From the NCBI RefSeq assembly GCF_004341105.1, contig NZ_SLZK01000003.1, positions 496,001 to 560,000 of the forward strand: a stretch of 64,000 nt of DNA, in the 5' to 3' direction. The stretch is from Rhizobium sp. BK418 (GTDB taxonomy: Bacteria; Pseudomonadota; Alphaproteobacteria; Rhizobiales; Rhizobiaceae). This document shows, piece by piece, positions 28,763 to 41,469 of the stretch (the stretch's first letter is position 1; each line of letters opens with the position of its first letter). Position numbers and translations under genes: made by a program. Below the pieces are notes generated by a model that saw only the letters and a list, made by a program, of their open reading frames with translations, was not told where the DNA came from and did not search any database.

Positions 28763-29639
28763 GACGCCTTGCCTGCGGTTGCTCTTCGACCGCAGGCCCA
28801 AGCACCGCTTCGGCGGAGGCATCGACAATGGCGAATTTCTCCGCCTGATAGTTCCAGTATTCGAGCACGAAGCCGCGGGAGAGCCAGAAATTGCCCTTTC
28901 TTGGCGGTTCGGTCCAGCCCACGCTTCCCATATTCGCCGCCTGCGTGAGCAGGCGCTTCAGATGCGTATTGGAAATCATGAACTGATCGCGAATCTCACG
29001 CAGCGACAACGGGCCGACGACGACGCGATCCGTGGAAGTCGGAAAGCCCGGCAGGCGCGAAATCAGATAATCCATGACGAGGCCGCCGGAATTGGCCCAG
29101 TTGAAGAGATTGAAAGTGGCGCCGGGATCGCGCACCGCTTCTGTTTCGATGATTTTCTTTGCGATGAGGGGCTGCAGGCGAGCGATCAACTTGGGATCAG
29201 CCGTCACCTTTTCTGCGCGGCCGCCGCAATCGAGGCTGTCCAGAATCATCAGGTGGGCGACCAGCCACTTGGTAAAATGATGTTCTGCCATCTCGGTTGG
29301 CTCAAGATAGCGGGTGCGCTTGTCGTCACCCGGAACAGGCCGCAGGAAGCGATAGGCCAGCATTTCCTGAACGAAGGCGGCTGCCGTGTTGCGGCTGGCG
29401 ATTTTGTGCTGGATGACGAAATCGATGAACCGCCCGGAATAAAGGCCGCGCTTCTCATCGTTCGGATAGCCGTAATAGAGTCCAAAACCTGCATGCGCCA
29501 TCAACCAGCGCTGCTGCGCAGCAAATATCGATGCAATACGCGGGCTCTCACGGTAGATCGCGAGCATCTGATTGGCACAATGAAGAATTGCAGCAAGAAA
29601 ATTATCATCGGCTGCAAGCTTTTCTGCGGTGTAGGCCAT
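28743..29639 (-). CDS. Conserved hypothetical protein with C-terminal helix-turn-helix-like segment
   Basis: From MAYTAEKLAADDNF the protein is 298 residues. I do not recognise a named family. The C-terminal LSLREIRDQFMISNTHLKRLLTQAANMG (about residues 230-258) resembles a winged-helix recognition region, so it may bind DNA. The frame is open to 29921, but that extension crosses a strong hairpin and an sRNA candidate, so an internal start is preferred. GTG and TTG codons 20-60 bp upstream are also possible. It may be a transcriptional regulator. Confidence 0.55.
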   Translation of the reverse strand: MAYTAEKLAADDNFLAAILHCANQMLAIYRESPRIASIFAAQQRWLMAHAGFGLYYGYPNDEKRGLYSGRFIDFVIQHKIASRNTAAAFVQEMLAYRFLRPVPGDDKRTRYLEPTEMAEHHFTKWLVAHLMILDSLDCGGRAEKVTADPKLIARLQPLIAKKIIETEAVRDPGATFNLFNWANSGGLVMDYLISRLPGFPTSTDRVVVGPLSLREIRDQFMISNTHLKRLLTQAANMGSVGWTEPPRKGNFWLSRGFVLEYWNYQAEKFAIVDASAEAVLGPAVEEQPQARRLISRAL

Positions 29640-29818
29640 AGCGCTGTCCAGGAGTTTCGCGCATTCATTTGCCACGTCTATTGCAAGTGTCAATGCTTTT
29701 GTATTTTGGCAGTTAACCGGCAAGGTTAAACGTAATAAAGGTGCGACGCCAAGGCGCTGGTCATTTCCGTTTTCCAGGAAATTCCGGGGCCGTTGCACAG
29801 TTTTGTCGGAGTTGCCCC

Positions 29819-30002
29819 AAAATAAGAAGGCAGGAGCTGGGGGCGCTCCTGCCTTCTTGCTCTTTGCTTCCGTCAGCGACGCAGGGTCGAAACCCATGCC
29901 GGCGGGTATTTGCAAAGGCACCCTTGCGAGGCGGCGCCGGGGGTAGGGATGGTGCCTCGCCTGGGGATCGCTTTTCTGAGAAAGAACTTATTGCCAGGCC
30001 CC
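29819..30002 (-). ncRNA. Candidate alpha-r45-like sRNA
   Basis: On the minus strand a GC-rich stretch begins near 30002 downstream of an AT-rich TTATTATATTTTTG block. It contains internal pairing segments (GCCTGG/CCAGGC and AGGCACC/GGTGCCT) and ends in a hairpin with 14-bp arms (29824-29837/29845-29858) followed by ATTTT. The predicted length of about 184 nt is close to the 182 nt I recall for S. meliloti Smr45C, an sRNA whose neighbours I recall only vaguely as dnaG/carA-type genes. Family identity is from memory and unconfirmed; transcription is not shown. Confidence 0.5.
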
Positions 30003-30364
30003 AGCTTATTCAAATTACAAAAATATAATAATCCCGGATTCGGCTTTCCGGATTGTGATTTTATAGTCGCGCGTGGCGCTGTCCCGAGAGAAGATTAGGT
30101 TGGCTGCATCTTCCATAACCGGTTGTTTTTGCTTCTTCTATCCAAGGAGCGCGTTTTCGCGGAGCGGAAGATGTCGGGACTCAGAAAGTTGAGATATGTC
30201 AAAAATGTCGCACCCCATGCCAGACCTCGATAACGTGTTGTTGAGTGGCGTTTGCGGGCGTTCGTGACAGTGTCTCCCGCCCTGTGAAAAGCGGGATTTA
30301 CGGCGGAAGTTTCGTGGCGTGGCGCGGCAAAGCTGCTTATATGGAGGTTCTGCAAGAGGTAGAG

Positions 30365-32341
30365 ATGCGCTTTTCCCCCACCTTCCTGGACGATATCCGC
30401 GACCGCGTTCCCATATCGAACGTGATTGCGCGGCGCGTGAGCTGGGACAAGCGCAAGACCAACATGTCGCGCGGCGACTATTGGGCTTGCTGCCCGTTTC
30501 ATGGCGAGAAGTCGCCGAGCTTCCATTGCGAGGACCGCAAGGGGCGCTACCACTGTTTCGGCTGCGGCGTGACTGGCGACCATTTCCGCTTCCTGACCGA
30601 ACTCGAAGGCCTGAGTTTTCCAGAGGCGGTGCAGACGATTGCCGACATGGCAGGCGTACCGATGCCGGTCGCCGATCCGCAGATGGAAAAGCGCGAGAAG
30701 GAGCGCACCTCGCTGCTCGACGTCATGGAAATGGCGACGCAATTCTTTCAGGATCAGTTGCAGACGGCCAATGGCGCGAGGGCGCGCGCCTATTTGCGCG
30801 ACCGCGGGCTGACGGGACGCACGATCGAGACCTTCCGGCTGGGTTTTGCGCCTGACAGCCGCAATGCGCTGAAAGAATTCCTGGCCGGCAAGGGCGTGAC
30901 CAAGGAGCAGATCGAAGCTTGCGGTCTTGTCGTGCATGAGAATGTGCCGGTCTCCTACGACCGGTTCCGCGACCGCATCATGTTCCCGATCCTCTCCTCC
31001 CGTGAGAAGGTCATTGCCTTCGGCGGTCGCGCCATGTCGCCGGATGCGCCGGCAAAGTACCTCAATTCCAACGAGACCGAGCTCTTCCACAAGGGCAATG
31101 TGCTCTACAATTTCGCCCGTGCGCGCCGCGCGATGCAGGGGGCGAATGGCGAAGGCACAATCATTGCCGTCGAGGGGTATATGGATGTCATCGCGCTGTA
31201 TCAGGCAGGCATCGAAAATGCCGTCGCACCGCTCGGCACGGCGCTGACCGAAAACCAGCTCGACCTGCTCTGGAAGATGACGTCGCAGCCGGTGCTCTGC
31301 TTCGATGGCGACGGCGCCGGCATTCGTGCGGCCAACCGTGCCGCCGATCTGGCGCTGCCGCATCTGAAGCCGGGGCGCAGCGTGCGTTTTGCGCTGTTGC
31401 CCGATGGTAAGGACCCCGACGATCTCGTCAAGCACGAGGGAAGGGCACCGTTCGACAAGGTCATGGCGCAGGCAAAGCCGCTCTCGGAAATGCTCTGGGA
31501 CCGCGAGGCGAGAGCAGGCAAGTTCGATACCCCGGAAGCGCGGGCCGAACTAGAAGCGCGGCTGAGGCAACTCGTCGCCGTCATCGCCGACGAGAATGTG
31601 CGGCGCCATTACCAGCAGGACATGCGCGACCGGCTGAACAGCTTCTTCCAGCCGCAGTTCCAGAACCGCGGAGGAAATGAGCGGCGCAATTTCGGTAGCA
31701 GCAATTTCCGCAGTCAAAAAGGTGGTGCTCCCGGAGGGCCTCGAACCCCCGTTACCGCGTCGGACCGTCTGACCCGTTCTAGCCTTGTGCGTGGCCATCA
31801 GGGCAATACCGCACTGAGAGAATGTGTGCTGGCGCTTACCGTGATCAATCACCCCGCCTTGATGCTCGACGACTACGACGAAATCGCTTCCATAGAATAT
31901 GACAATCGCGAACTGCAGAAACTCTGGTCCGAGATGCTGGGTGCGGCCGCGGTCGTTGCCGGACCGCATCTGACGCGCGACTATCTGCTGGAATGCCTTG
32001 ATGTCGCGGGTTTCGGCCCGCTGCTCAAGAGCCTTGATCAGCAGGTGCGCAATGCCCGGCTCTGGACGGCGACCGAGGAGGCAGCGATGGAGGATGCGCG
32101 AGAAGGCTATCGCCAGGCACTTGCTTTCCACAAGCGCGCCAAGGATCTGCGCTGGCAGAAGATCGAACTGGAGCGCGATATCGCGCAGGCGACGGAGGCC
32201 GGTGACGATGCCGAGATCGACCGGCTGATGCGCGCGTCGCAGGAAGTGCAATACGAGGCGTTGCGGCTGGAAAACCAGGAAGCCATCATCGATGGCTTCG
32301 GTGTGCTCTCTGGCCGCGTCAAGGGCGCTGCGAGCCACTGA
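30365..32341 (+). CDS. dnaG: DNA primase
   Basis: 658 residues. The CHC2 zinc ribbon has Cys43, His46, Cys64 and Cys67, followed by a catalytic TOPRIM region with [14 protein letters not shown] and CFDGDGAG, and a C-terminal helicase-binding domain. It makes RNA primers for Okazaki fragments at the replication fork. The start is [10 protein letters not shown] after AAGAGG; upstream in-frame codons are unlike the family. A Gly/Pro linker at about residues 453-462 is encoded by a tRNA-3'-like sequence. The stop overlaps the recQ start by 1 bp. Confidence 0.96.
   Translation: MRFSPTFLDDIRDRVPISNVIARRVSWDKRKTNMSRGDYWACCPFHGEKSPSFHCEDRKGRYHCFGCGVTGDHFRFLTELEGLSFPEAVQTIADMAGVPMPVADPQMEKREKERTSLLDVMEMATQFFQDQLQTANGARARAYLRDRGLTGRTIETFRLGFAPDSRNALKEFLAGKGVTKEQIEACGLVVHENVPVSYDRFRDRIMFPILSSREKVIAFGGRAMSPDAPAKYLNSNETELFHKGNVLYNFARARRAMQGANGEGTIIAVEGYMDVIALYQAGIENAVAPLGTALTENQLDLLWKMTSQPVLCFDGDGAGIRAANRAADLALPHLKPGRSVRFALLPDGKDPDDLVKHEGRAPFDKVMAQAKPLSEMLWDREARAGKFDTPEARAELEARLRQLVAVIADENVRRHYQQDMRDRLNSFFQPQFQNRGGNERRNFGSSNFRSQKGGAPGGPRTPVTASDRLTRSSLVRGHQGNTALRECVLALTVINHPALMLDDYDEIASIEYDNRELQKLWSEMLGAAAVVAGPHLTRDYLLECLDVAGFGPLLKSLDQQVRNARLWTATEEAAMEDAREGYRQALAFHKRAKDLRWQKIELERDIAQATEAGDDAEIDRLMRASQEVQYEALRLENQEAIIDGFGVLSGRVKGAASH
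31723..31750 (-). other. tRNA 3'-end look-alike inside dnaG
   Basis: Read on the minus strand, these 28 nt have the exact geometry of a tRNA 3' end: a 5+7+5 T-arm with loop TTCGAGG, a 7-nt acceptor strand CGGGAGC, discriminator A, and CCA, then TTTTT. Against the tRNA-Ile2 gene at 57898-57973, 25 of the 28 bases are identical. No anticodon arm or 5' half is present, so it is not a tRNA gene. It codes in frame for the DnaG linker. Confidence 0.6.
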
Positions 32342-34206
32342 TGTCGCAGGCCGAACACGACGAACCGCCGTTTTCCCCATCCGACGCGCTGTTTGCGGGT
32401 GCTGCCCAGCCGCTCGATGTGCTGAAACGCGTCTATGGGTATTCCGTCTTTCGCGGGCGGCAGCAGGAGGTGGTGGAGCATGTCGTTGCCGGCGGCGATG
32501 CCGTCGTGCTCTTCCCGACTGGTGCCGGCAAGTCGCTTTGCTTCCAGATCCCGGCCCTTTGCCGCCAGGGGCTCGGCATTGTCGTTTCGCCGCTGATTGC
32601 CCTGATGCGCGATCAGGTGGAGGCGATGAAGCAGCTCGGCATCCGTGCGGCCGCCCTCAATTCCTCGATATCGCGTGAGGAATATGTCGCGATCCGCCGG
32701 GCCATTTCCTCAGACAATCTCGATTTGCTCTACGTCACGCCGGAACGTATCCTGATGGATGGATTCCGCGAGATTATCGGCAATGCGAAAATCGCGCTGT
32801 TTGCCATTGATGAGGCCCATTGCGTCTCTCAATGGGGCCATGATTTCCGGCCCGAATATCGCGAGCTTGGAAGGCTGGCAGAACAATATCCCGGCGTGCC
32901 GCGCATTGCACTGACGGCGACTGCCGATCCGCATACGCGGGAGGATATTATCGAGCGGCTGATGCTCGACAATGCCGCGGTCTTCACAACGAGCTTCGAC
33001 CGGCCGAACATTTCCTACGAGATTGTCGAGCGGGACCAGCCGCGCCAGCAGCTCCTGCGTTTTCTCTCCGGCCACAAGGGCAATAGCGGCATCGTCTATT
33101 GCCTGTCGCGCGCCAAGGTGGAGGAAACGGCAGACTGGCTGAACAATCAGGGGATTCGGGCGCTACCCTATCACGCCGGTATGGACCGTGCGCTGCGCGA
33201 TGCCAATCAGGACGCTTTTCTGAAGGAAGAAGAGCTTTGCCTCGTCGCCACCGTCGCCTTCGGCATGGGTATCGACAAACCGAATGTGCGCTATGTCGCC
33301 CATCTCGATCTGCCGGGTTCGGTCGAGGCCTATTATCAGGAAACGGGCCGTGCGGGACGTGACGGCCTGCCATCCGAAGTCTGGATGGCCTATGGCATGG
33401 CGGATGTCATCCAGCGCCGACGGATGATTGACGAAGGCAACGCGGCAGACGAGATCAAGCGCATCGAGCGCGGCAAGCTGAATGCGCTGCTGGCGATCTG
33501 CGAGACGGCATCCTGCCGGCGCCAGGCAATCCTGGCGCATTTCGGCGAGGCGCATGGCGGCAAGTGCGGCAGCTGCGATACCTGCCTGAAGCCGATCGAA
33601 ACCTGGGATGGGACGGAAGCGGCGATCAAGGCACTGGCCGCCGTCTACCGCACTGGCGAGCGTTTCGGTGCAGGCCATGTCATCGACGTGCTCGTGGGCA
33701 ACGTCAACGAAAAGACCGAACGCTTCCGACACGTGGATATGCCAGTCTTCGGCGCGGGCAAGGATATTCCTGTTCGTACCTGGCAATCCGTCTACCGCCA
33801 GCTTCTGGCGATGGGGCTGATCCGCATCGACCATGATGCCTTTGGGGCGATAAAGCTGGAGCCTGAAGCGCGCGCCGTCTTCAGGCGCGAACGCGAGGTC
33901 TTTTTCCGCAAGGATCGCGCGCCTTCCGAACGAAGGGCGAAAAAGACCGAGCGTGCGGAGCGCAGGACGGGGCTTTCGGGTGCGGATGGCGCGCTCTTCG
34001 AGGCACTCAGGGCCGAGCGCATGTCGATTGCCAAATCGCTCGGTGTGCCGCCCTATGTCGTATTCCCTGACACGACGCTGATTGCCTTTGCTACAGAGCG
34101 GCCGCGCAGCCGCAAGGAATTGCTCGGTATTTCCGGCGTTGGCCAGTCCAAGCTCGAGCGCTACGGCGACGCTTTCCTCGATATCATCCTCTCGCACGAC
34201 GAATGA
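32341..34206 (+). CDS. recQ: ATP-dependent DNA helicase RecQ
   Basis: 621 residues, superfamily 2 helicase. Motif I PTGAGKS is at 59-65 and DEAH at 157-160, with the RecQ aromatic loop [15 protein letters not shown] four-Cys zinc site CETASCRRQ...CGSCDTC in the RQC region and a C-terminal HRDC-type domain (about 545-615) follow. It unwinds forks and recombination intermediates 3'-5'. It is translationally coupled to dnaG (TGATG). Confidence 0.96.
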   Translation: MSQAEHDEPPFSPSDALFAGAAQPLDVLKRVYGYSVFRGRQQEVVEHVVAGGDAVVLFPTGAGKSLCFQIPALCRQGLGIVVSPLIALMRDQVEAMKQLGIRAAALNSSISREEYVAIRRAISSDNLDLLYVTPERILMDGFREIIGNAKIALFAIDEAHCVSQWGHDFRPEYRELGRLAEQYPGVPRIALTATADPHTREDIIERLMLDNAAVFTTSFDRPNISYEIVERDQPRQQLLRFLSGHKGNSGIVYCLSRAKVEETADWLNNQGIRALPYHAGMDRALRDANQDAFLKEEELCLVATVAFGMGIDKPNVRYVAHLDLPGSVEAYYQETGRAGRDGLPSEVWMAYGMADVIQRRRMIDEGNAADEIKRIERGKLNALLAICETASCRRQAILAHFGEAHGGKCGSCDTCLKPIETWDGTEAAIKALAAVYRTGERFGAGHVIDVLVGNVNEKTERFRHVDMPVFGAGKDIPVRTWQSVYRQLLAMGLIRIDHDAFGAIKLEPEARAVFRREREVFFRKDRAPSERRAKKTERAERRTGLSGADGALFEALRAERMSIAKSLGVPPYVVFPDTTLIAFATERPRSRKELLGISGVGQSKLERYGDAFLDIILSHDE

Positions 34207-34280
34207 TGCGGTTGCACAAGCCTTCCGCTGCAATCGGCGCAGATTTCTGCTAGGGTTCCCGCAGAGTTGGGGGAACTTCA

Positions 34281-34741
34281 ATGGCACAGTTCCATAGAGC
34301 GGTAGCGTCACTGCCCGGACGCGAGCGGATTGCGAGGCATCCGCATGGCGGGCAGGTCTTCATTCATGCAACGGCAGAGGAAACGGGTGGTGCCTATGGC
34401 ATCTGGGAAACTTTCTCGGCGCCCGGCACCGGCCGTCGCGGCATATGCATACCAGGGAAACCGAGGTCTTTCGGGTCATCGAGGGAAGCTATCGTTTCTG
34501 GTGCGGTGACGAAATGATCGAGGCGGCAGTCGGATCTGTCGTCGTCCTGCCGCCGAACGTGCCGCATCACTGGCGCAATGTCGGAGACAGCATGGGGCGG
34601 ATGATGGGCTTTGTCACGCCCGGCGGGTTCGAGCATTTTTTCATGGACCTGGAACGGGCGGACGCCAGGACGCCCGAAGCTATCCTGCCGATCCAGGAGC
34701 GTTTCGGCCTCGTGGAGATTGGTGACGGTTCGGATCCCTGA
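34281..34741 (+). pseudogene. Cupin-domain protein gene, frameshifted
   Basis: The start ATGGCACAG follows GGGGGAA. The reading frame is open for 49 residues to APGTG, and a second frame then supplies PSRHMHTRETEVFRVIEG, the metal-binding start of a cupin barrel, through to the stop at 34741. Joining them needs one extra base near 34431-34434 (a missing C in the GGCCG run). The second half has the cupin pattern HTRETEV...HHWRN. It is a genuine frameshift or a sequence error. Confidence 0.7.
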
Positions 34742-34802
34742 GGCATCAGATCCTTGAGATGCTGATGGGTGCTGTCCTATAAGGACCATTCGGAGGATCG
34801 TC

Positions 34803-35531
34803 ATGAGCCAGAATATCTACGATACGGCGGAATTCTTCGCCGGATACAGCGCCATGCGCCGCTCGATCGAAGGGCTTGAGGGTGCGGCCGAATGGCCGGC
34901 AGTTCGGGCGCAGCTAACCGATCTCGCGGGCAAGCGGGTGGTCGATCTGGGCTGTGGCTTTGGCTGGTTTGCCCGTCATGCCCGCTCCGCAGGTGCTGCA
35001 AGCGTGCTCGGGCTCGATATTTCGCAAAACATGATCGCTCGGGCGAAAGCGGATACGCAGGATGATGCGATCACCTATGGGATTGCCGATCTCGAGGAAC
35101 TGGAGCTTCCTGTTGCTTCGTTCGATTTCGCCCATAGTTCGCTTGCTTTTCACTATATCGAGAATTTCGAACGGCTTGTCACCATGGTGCACCGGGCGCT
35201 CGTTCCCGGCTCGCGTTTCGTCTTTACGATCGAACATCCGATCTTCATGGCGCCGCGCAATCCCGGCTGGAGCGCTGATGCCGATGGGCGGCGGATATGG
35301 CCGCTCGACAGCTATGCCCTCGAGGGGCGTCGCACGACGGATTGGCTTGCCAAGGGCGTCGTCAAATACCATCGCCGGCTGAGTACGACGATCAATGCGC
35401 TGGTTTCCGCCGGTTTTGCCATCTGCCATGTCGAAGAATGGGCGCCGAGCGAGCAGGATCTGGCTAATCATTCCGAATGGGCCGAGGAACTCGACCGGCC
35501 GACCTTTCTGCTTGTTGCGGCCGAGCGTTGA
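34803..35531 (+). CDS. Class I SAM-dependent methyltransferase
   Basis: 242 residues with a Rossmann-like SAM site VVDLGCGFGWFARHAR (about 47-62) and post-motif SVLGLDISQNMIARAK. It resembles UbiE/COQ5-type small-molecule methyltransferases. Substrate unknown. It stands between the cupin gene and kbl with no tight overlap. Confidence 0.85.
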   Translation: MSQNIYDTAEFFAGYSAMRRSIEGLEGAAEWPAVRAQLTDLAGKRVVDLGCGFGWFARHARSAGAASVLGLDISQNMIARAKADTQDDAITYGIADLEELELPVASFDFAHSSLAFHYIENFERLVTMVHRALVPGSRFVFTIEHPIFMAPRNPGWSADADGRRIWPLDSYALEGRRTTDWLAKGVVKYHRRLSTTINALVSAGFAICHVEEWAPSEQDLANHSEWAEELDRPTFLLVAAER

Positions 35532-35598
35532 GCAAGACAAGCCGGTGGCGATGTGCTAACCGACGCTCAGACGGGAAACATCAAGAGAAGGGCCCTCA

Positions 35599-36786
35599 AT
35601 GACCTCGAATTTCCTCTCGCATCTGCGCGGCGAACTGGCTGCGCTGAAGGATGCCGGCCTCTACAAGTCCGAACGCGTGATCATGTCGAAACAGGCCGGC
35701 GAAATCGCCGTGGCCTCCGGTGAACGCGTGCTGAATTTCTGTGCCAACAACTATCTCGGGCTTGCCGATAATGAGGAACTGGCGGAAGCCGGCAAGAAGG
35801 CGCTCGACCGTTATGGCTATGGGATGGCCTCGGTCCGCTTCATCTGCGGCACGCAGGAAGAGCACAAGCAACTCGAAGCGCGCATCTCCTCCTTCCTCGG
35901 CATGGAAGACACGATCCTCTATTCCTCCTGCTTCGATGCCAATGGCGGCCTGTTCGAGACGCTGTTGTCCGAAGAGGACGCGATCATTTCCGACGCACTG
36001 AACCACGCTTCCATCATTGACGGCGTTCGCCTCTCCAAGGCTAAGCGCTTCCGCTACGCCAATAACGACATGACGGCGCTGGAGGAGGAACTGAAGAAGG
36101 CCGAAGGCAGCCGTTTCAAGATGATCGCGACCGATGGCGTCTTCTCGATGGACGGCATCATCGCCAATCTGCAAGGCGTGTGCGATCTTGCTGAGAAATA
36201 CGGTGCGATGGTCATGGTGGACGATAGCCATGCCGTCGGTTTCGTAGGTCAACATGGCCGCGGCTCGCCGGAACATTGCGGCGTCGAGGGCCGTGTCGAT
36301 ATCATCACCGGCACACTCGGCAAGGCGCTTGGAGGTGCCTCGGGTGGTTACACCTCTGCGAAGGCGGAGATCGTCGAGTGGCTGCGGCAGCGCTCGCGTC
36401 CCTACCTCTTCTCCAATACGCTGGCTCCGATCATCGCGGCTGCATCGCTGAAGGTCTTCGATCTCATCGAAAATGGCGATGCGCTGCGCGAACGGCTGTC
36501 GACCAATGCGGCGCTTTTCCGCTCCGAGATGACCAAACTCGGCTTTACGCTTGCCGGCGAGGGGCATCCGATCATTCCCGTCATGCTGGGCGACGCAAAG
36601 CTTGCGCAGGATATGGCGGCGTTGATGCTGAAAAAGGGCGTCTATGTAATTGGCTTCTCCTTCCCTGTCGTGCCGAAGGGACAGGCCCGCATCCGCACGC
36701 AGATGTCGGCAGCGCATTCAAAGGCGGATGTCGAGCGGGCGATTGCCGCCTTTGCCGAAGCCGGCCGCGAACTCGGCATCATCTAG
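35599..36786 (+). CDS. kbl: Glycine C-acetyltransferase (2-amino-3-ketobutyrate CoA ligase)
   Basis: 395 residues of a PLP-dependent alpha-oxoamine synthase. The Schiff-base lysine is Lys242 in GTLGKALGG, and [13 protein letters not shown] and [10 protein letters not shown] are family hallmarks. It cleaves 2-amino-3-oxobutyrate with CoA to glycine and acetyl-CoA, working with Tdh in threonine catabolism. The tdh start is 21 bp downstream, so it forms an operon with it. Confidence 0.96.
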   Translation: MTSNFLSHLRGELAALKDAGLYKSERVIMSKQAGEIAVASGERVLNFCANNYLGLADNEELAEAGKKALDRYGYGMASVRFICGTQEEHKQLEARISSFLGMEDTILYSSCFDANGGLFETLLSEEDAIISDALNHASIIDGVRLSKAKRFRYANNDMTALEEELKKAEGSRFKMIATDGVFSMDGIIANLQGVCDLAEKYGAMVMVDDSHAVGFVGQHGRGSPEHCGVEGRVDIITGTLGKALGGASGGYTSAKAEIVEWLRQRSRPYLFSNTLAPIIAAASLKVFDLIENGDALRERLSTNAALFRSEMTKLGFTLAGEGHPIIPVMLGDAKLAQDMAALMLKKGVYVIGFSFPVVPKGQARIRTQMSAAHSKADVERAIAAFAEAGRELGII

Positions 36787-36807
36787 GGCCTTGAGGAGAA
36801 GAAGATC

Positions 36808-37845
36808 ATGTCCAACATGATGAAAGCACTGGTCAAGGCGAAGCCGGAAGTCGGCCTCTGGATGGAACATGTGCCGGTACCGGAAGTCGGTCCGAACGAC
36901 GTGCTGATCCGCGTGAAGAAATCGGCGATCTGCGGCACAGACGTGCATATCTGGAACTGGGACCAGTGGGCGCAGAAGACTATTCCAGTGCCAATGGTGG
37001 TCGGTCACGAATTCTCCGGCGAGATTGCCGAGATCGGTTCTGCCGTTACCAAATACCATGTCGGCGAACGTGTGTCGGGCGAGGGTCATATCGTTTGCGG
37101 CAAGTGCCGCAACTGCCGCGCGGGCAGGGGGCATCTCTGCCGCAATACACTCGGCGTCGGCGTCAATCGGCCGGGCTCCTTCGGCGAGTTCGTCTGCATT
37201 CCCGAAGCCAATGTCGTTGCCATCCCTGACGATATTCCGGATGAGATCGCAGCGATTTTCGATCCGTTCGGCAATGCCGTTCACACGGCGCTCTCCTTCG
37301 ATCTCGTCGGCGAGGATGTGCTTGTGACGGGTGCGGGGCCGATCGGCATTATGGGCGCGCTCGTTGCCAAACGCTCCGGGGCGCGCAAGGTCGTCATCAC
37401 CGACATCAACCCGCATCGTCTCGATCTCGCCCGCGAGCTCGGCATCGATCACGTCGTGGACGCCTCGAAGGAAAATCTTGCCGATGTGATGAAGTCGATC
37501 GGCATGACCGAGGGCTTCGATGTCGGACTTGAAATGTCGGGCGCCGCACCCGCCTTCCGCGACATGATCGACAAGATGAACAATGGCGGCAAGATCGCCA
37601 TTTTGGGTATCGCTCCAGCCGGTTTCGAGATCGACTGGAACAAGGTCATCTTCAAGATGCTGAACCTCAAGGGAATCTACGGCCGCGAAATGTTCGAGAC
37701 CTGGTACAAGATGATCGCCTTCGTGCAGGGCGGGTTGGATCTGTCGCCGCTCATCACGCATCGCATCAAGATCGACGATTTCCGCGATGGCTTCGAGGCA
37801 ATGCGCTCGGGCAATTCGGGCAAGGTCGTGATGGACTGGATGTGA
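36808..37845 (+). CDS. tdh: L-threonine 3-dehydrogenase
   Basis: 345-residue zinc medium-chain dehydrogenase. The catalytic zinc site has Cys42 ([11 protein letters not shown]) and His67-Glu68; structural zinc is bound by Cys97, Cys100, Cys103 and Cys111. It oxidises threonine to 2-amino-3-oxobutyrate with NAD+, feeding Kbl. The start follows GAGGAGAAGAAG. Confidence 0.97.
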   Translation: MSNMMKALVKAKPEVGLWMEHVPVPEVGPNDVLIRVKKSAICGTDVHIWNWDQWAQKTIPVPMVVGHEFSGEIAEIGSAVTKYHVGERVSGEGHIVCGKCRNCRAGRGHLCRNTLGVGVNRPGSFGEFVCIPEANVVAIPDDIPDEIAAIFDPFGNAVHTALSFDLVGEDVLVTGAGPIGIMGALVAKRSGARKVVITDINPHRLDLARELGIDHVVDASKENLADVMKSIGMTEGFDVGLEMSGAAPAFRDMIDKMNNGGKIAILGIAPAGFEIDWNKVIFKMLNLKGIYGREMFETWYKMIAFVQGGLDLSPLITHRIKIDDFRDGFEAMRSGNSGKVVMDWM

Positions 37846-37855
37846 GGAGCGGGTG

Positions 37856-38203
37856 ATGATCTACGAGGGGAGCTGCCACTGCGGCAATATTGCCTTCACG
37901 GTCGAGGGTTCGTTTACCGAAGCGGTCGACTGCAACTGCTCGCTCTGCCGCCGGCGCGGCGGATTGCTCAGTTTCGTGCCGCGCGAGAAACTGCGCCTGA
38001 CGGTTCCGGAGGAAAACCTGTCGACCTATACGTTCAACACGCACGCCATCAAACACCACTTCTGCGCCAAGTGCGGTATCGCGCCTTTCGGTGAAGCGAG
38101 GGCGCCCAATGGCATGGAGATGGCGTCCGTCAATTTGCGCTGCATCCCGGTGCTCGATCTGTCGGCCCTGACGGTGAATGCGTATGACGGGTTGTCACGT
38201 TAG
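37856..38203 (+). CDS. GFA (glutathione-dependent formaldehyde-activating) family protein
   Basis: 115 residues with the family zinc-binding pattern: GSCHCGNIAF at the start, CNCSLCRRRGG, and HHFCAKCGI. The family binds zinc through these Cys clusters; few members have proven activity. The ATG at 37856 is preferred over the GTG 3 bp upstream. It is 10 bp after tdh and may be co-transcribed. Confidence 0.85.
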   Translation: MIYEGSCHCGNIAFTVEGSFTEAVDCNCSLCRRRGGLLSFVPREKLRLTVPEENLSTYTFNTHAIKHHFCAKCGIAPFGEARAPNGMEMASVNLRCIPVLDLSALTVNAYDGLSR

Positions 38204-38212
38204 GACGGCAGC

Positions 38213-38755
38213 TCAGGGCACGATCTCTATAGGCGTATGATCGGGGACGCGCGCCCAGATATCGCGCATCTCCTGATCGGTGACGGCAATGCAGCCATCC
38301 GTCCAGTCCCAAAGCAGGTGCATGGTCTGAAGGAAGCCCCAGCCGTTGGGCAGGCCATGGATCATGATATCGCCGCCGGGAGAATAGCCCTTCAATTCAG
38401 CGTTCTGCCGATCGGCCGGACTGGGGTAGGAGATATGCAGACTGAGATGCGCCATGGACCTGGAATTTCGCCAGTCAATCTCATAGCGGCCTTCCGGGGT
38501 CTTCTCGTCGCCCTCTCGCTGCTTTGGTCCCTCATCGGCCGCACTTCCAAGAGAAATCCGATATGTCGAAAGGGCTGTTTCGCCTCGCAGGAGAACCATG
38601 CGGCGTTCGGATTTATAAACGCGAATGAGGCTGGCTTGTTGCTCCAAGGGCGCATTCGCAGGCGGCGAACCTGAACCGATCTTGGCCATGACTTTCGTAT
38701 AGCCAAACGCGCCGACGGCGATGGTGGCCAGAAGGATCAACCTATTTCTCGTCAT
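38213..38755 (-). CDS. YkuD-type L,D-transpeptidase
   Basis: 180 residues. A hydrophobic N-terminus (LILLATIAVGAFGYTKVMA) is followed by the YkuD catalytic region, with HGLPNGW and the active-site Cys in TDGCIAVTDQE (family SHGC/TDGC). Such enzymes cross-link peptidoglycan or attach proteins in the periplasm. The start at 38755 gives a signal anchor; a GTG at 38803 is an alternative. It is divergent from rpoD. Confidence 0.82.
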   Translation of the reverse strand: MTRNRLILLATIAVGAFGYTKVMAKIGSGSPPANAPLEQQASLIRVYKSERRMVLLRGETALSTYRISLGSAADEGPKQREGDEKTPEGRYEIDWRNSRSMAHLSLHISYPSPADRQNAELKGYSPGGDIMIHGLPNGWGFLQTMHLLWDWTDGCIAVTDQEMRDIWARVPDHTPIEIVP

Positions 38756-39256
38756 GATCCTTGCCACCGAGATTCCCCATAACCGTGTACATCTTGTTTT
38801 CACAATTCATGTTAGTGGTTTGCGAAGAATCTATGGCGTACCGTCGGAGCGAGTTGCCGTTCTCTTAGTGTTTGTGCAAAAGCCCTTGTCTTTTGCCGGT
38901 GACATACTAGATAAGCTTCGCAATCGCTGGCGCGGTTCAAAGCCTGTGGATAAGGCTTTTTCCGGGTTTTCGATGGCTTTTTTTCTGGAAAAGCTTGACG
39001 AGAACAAATTTTGTGGGAATCACCGTTCCACTTGAGCGGTGAACTGGGTCAAGGCGGATCGCACAACCATGGCCGGAAATCCAATGGCAATTGACTTTTG
39101 CTGTCCGATGCCGGCGAACGTGGTTAATCAGGCTTTAAATGTCATCCCGTTAGGTGGGTATAGGTGATTCGAGGCCGGTGCGCACGCACGCGCCGGGCGA
39201 CGAGACGGCCATTCACCACAGCGAGTATGAATAGCGTCAGGAAGGCGACGATATAA
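38756..39256. other. Long intergenic region upstream of rpoD
   Basis: About 500 bp with no convincing ORF. It holds a perfect DnaA box, TGTGGATAA (38945-38953, complement TTATCCACA). I see no strong sigma-70 promoter with correct spacing and cannot place the rpoD start. Confidence 0.5.
38945..38953 (-). promoter_or_regulatory. DnaA-box match upstream of rpoD
   Basis: The nonamer TTATCCACA on the minus strand is an exact match to the DnaA consensus, about 300 bp before rpoD. A single 9-mer can occur by chance, so function is uncertain. Confidence 0.4.
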
Positions 39257-41311
<2,055 letters not shown>

Positions 41312-41370
41312 GAACTGCAAGCTGCGTTCGTTCCTCCACAGCTAAGAGCTTCGAGGACGATCGAAATCGG

Positions 41371-41399
41371 AACCCGGTCAGCCTGCTGGCCGGGTTTTT
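41371..41399 (+). terminator. rpoD intrinsic terminator
   Basis: Arms AACCCGG (41371-41377) and CCGGGTT, with a GC-rich loop and a run of T after, lie 60 bp past the rpoD stop. Confidence 0.85.
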
Positions 41400-41469
41400 C
41401 TTTGTCTGCGAGGCGTGCTGGATTAGCCCATCGGGACATATCTAGCCCGATTGATGGTTCCCGCATTGC

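Noticed and set aside
31721..31790. A complete tRNA gene in dnaG
   Set aside because: Only the 3' part has tRNA geometry; the region where an anticodon arm would be does not pair.
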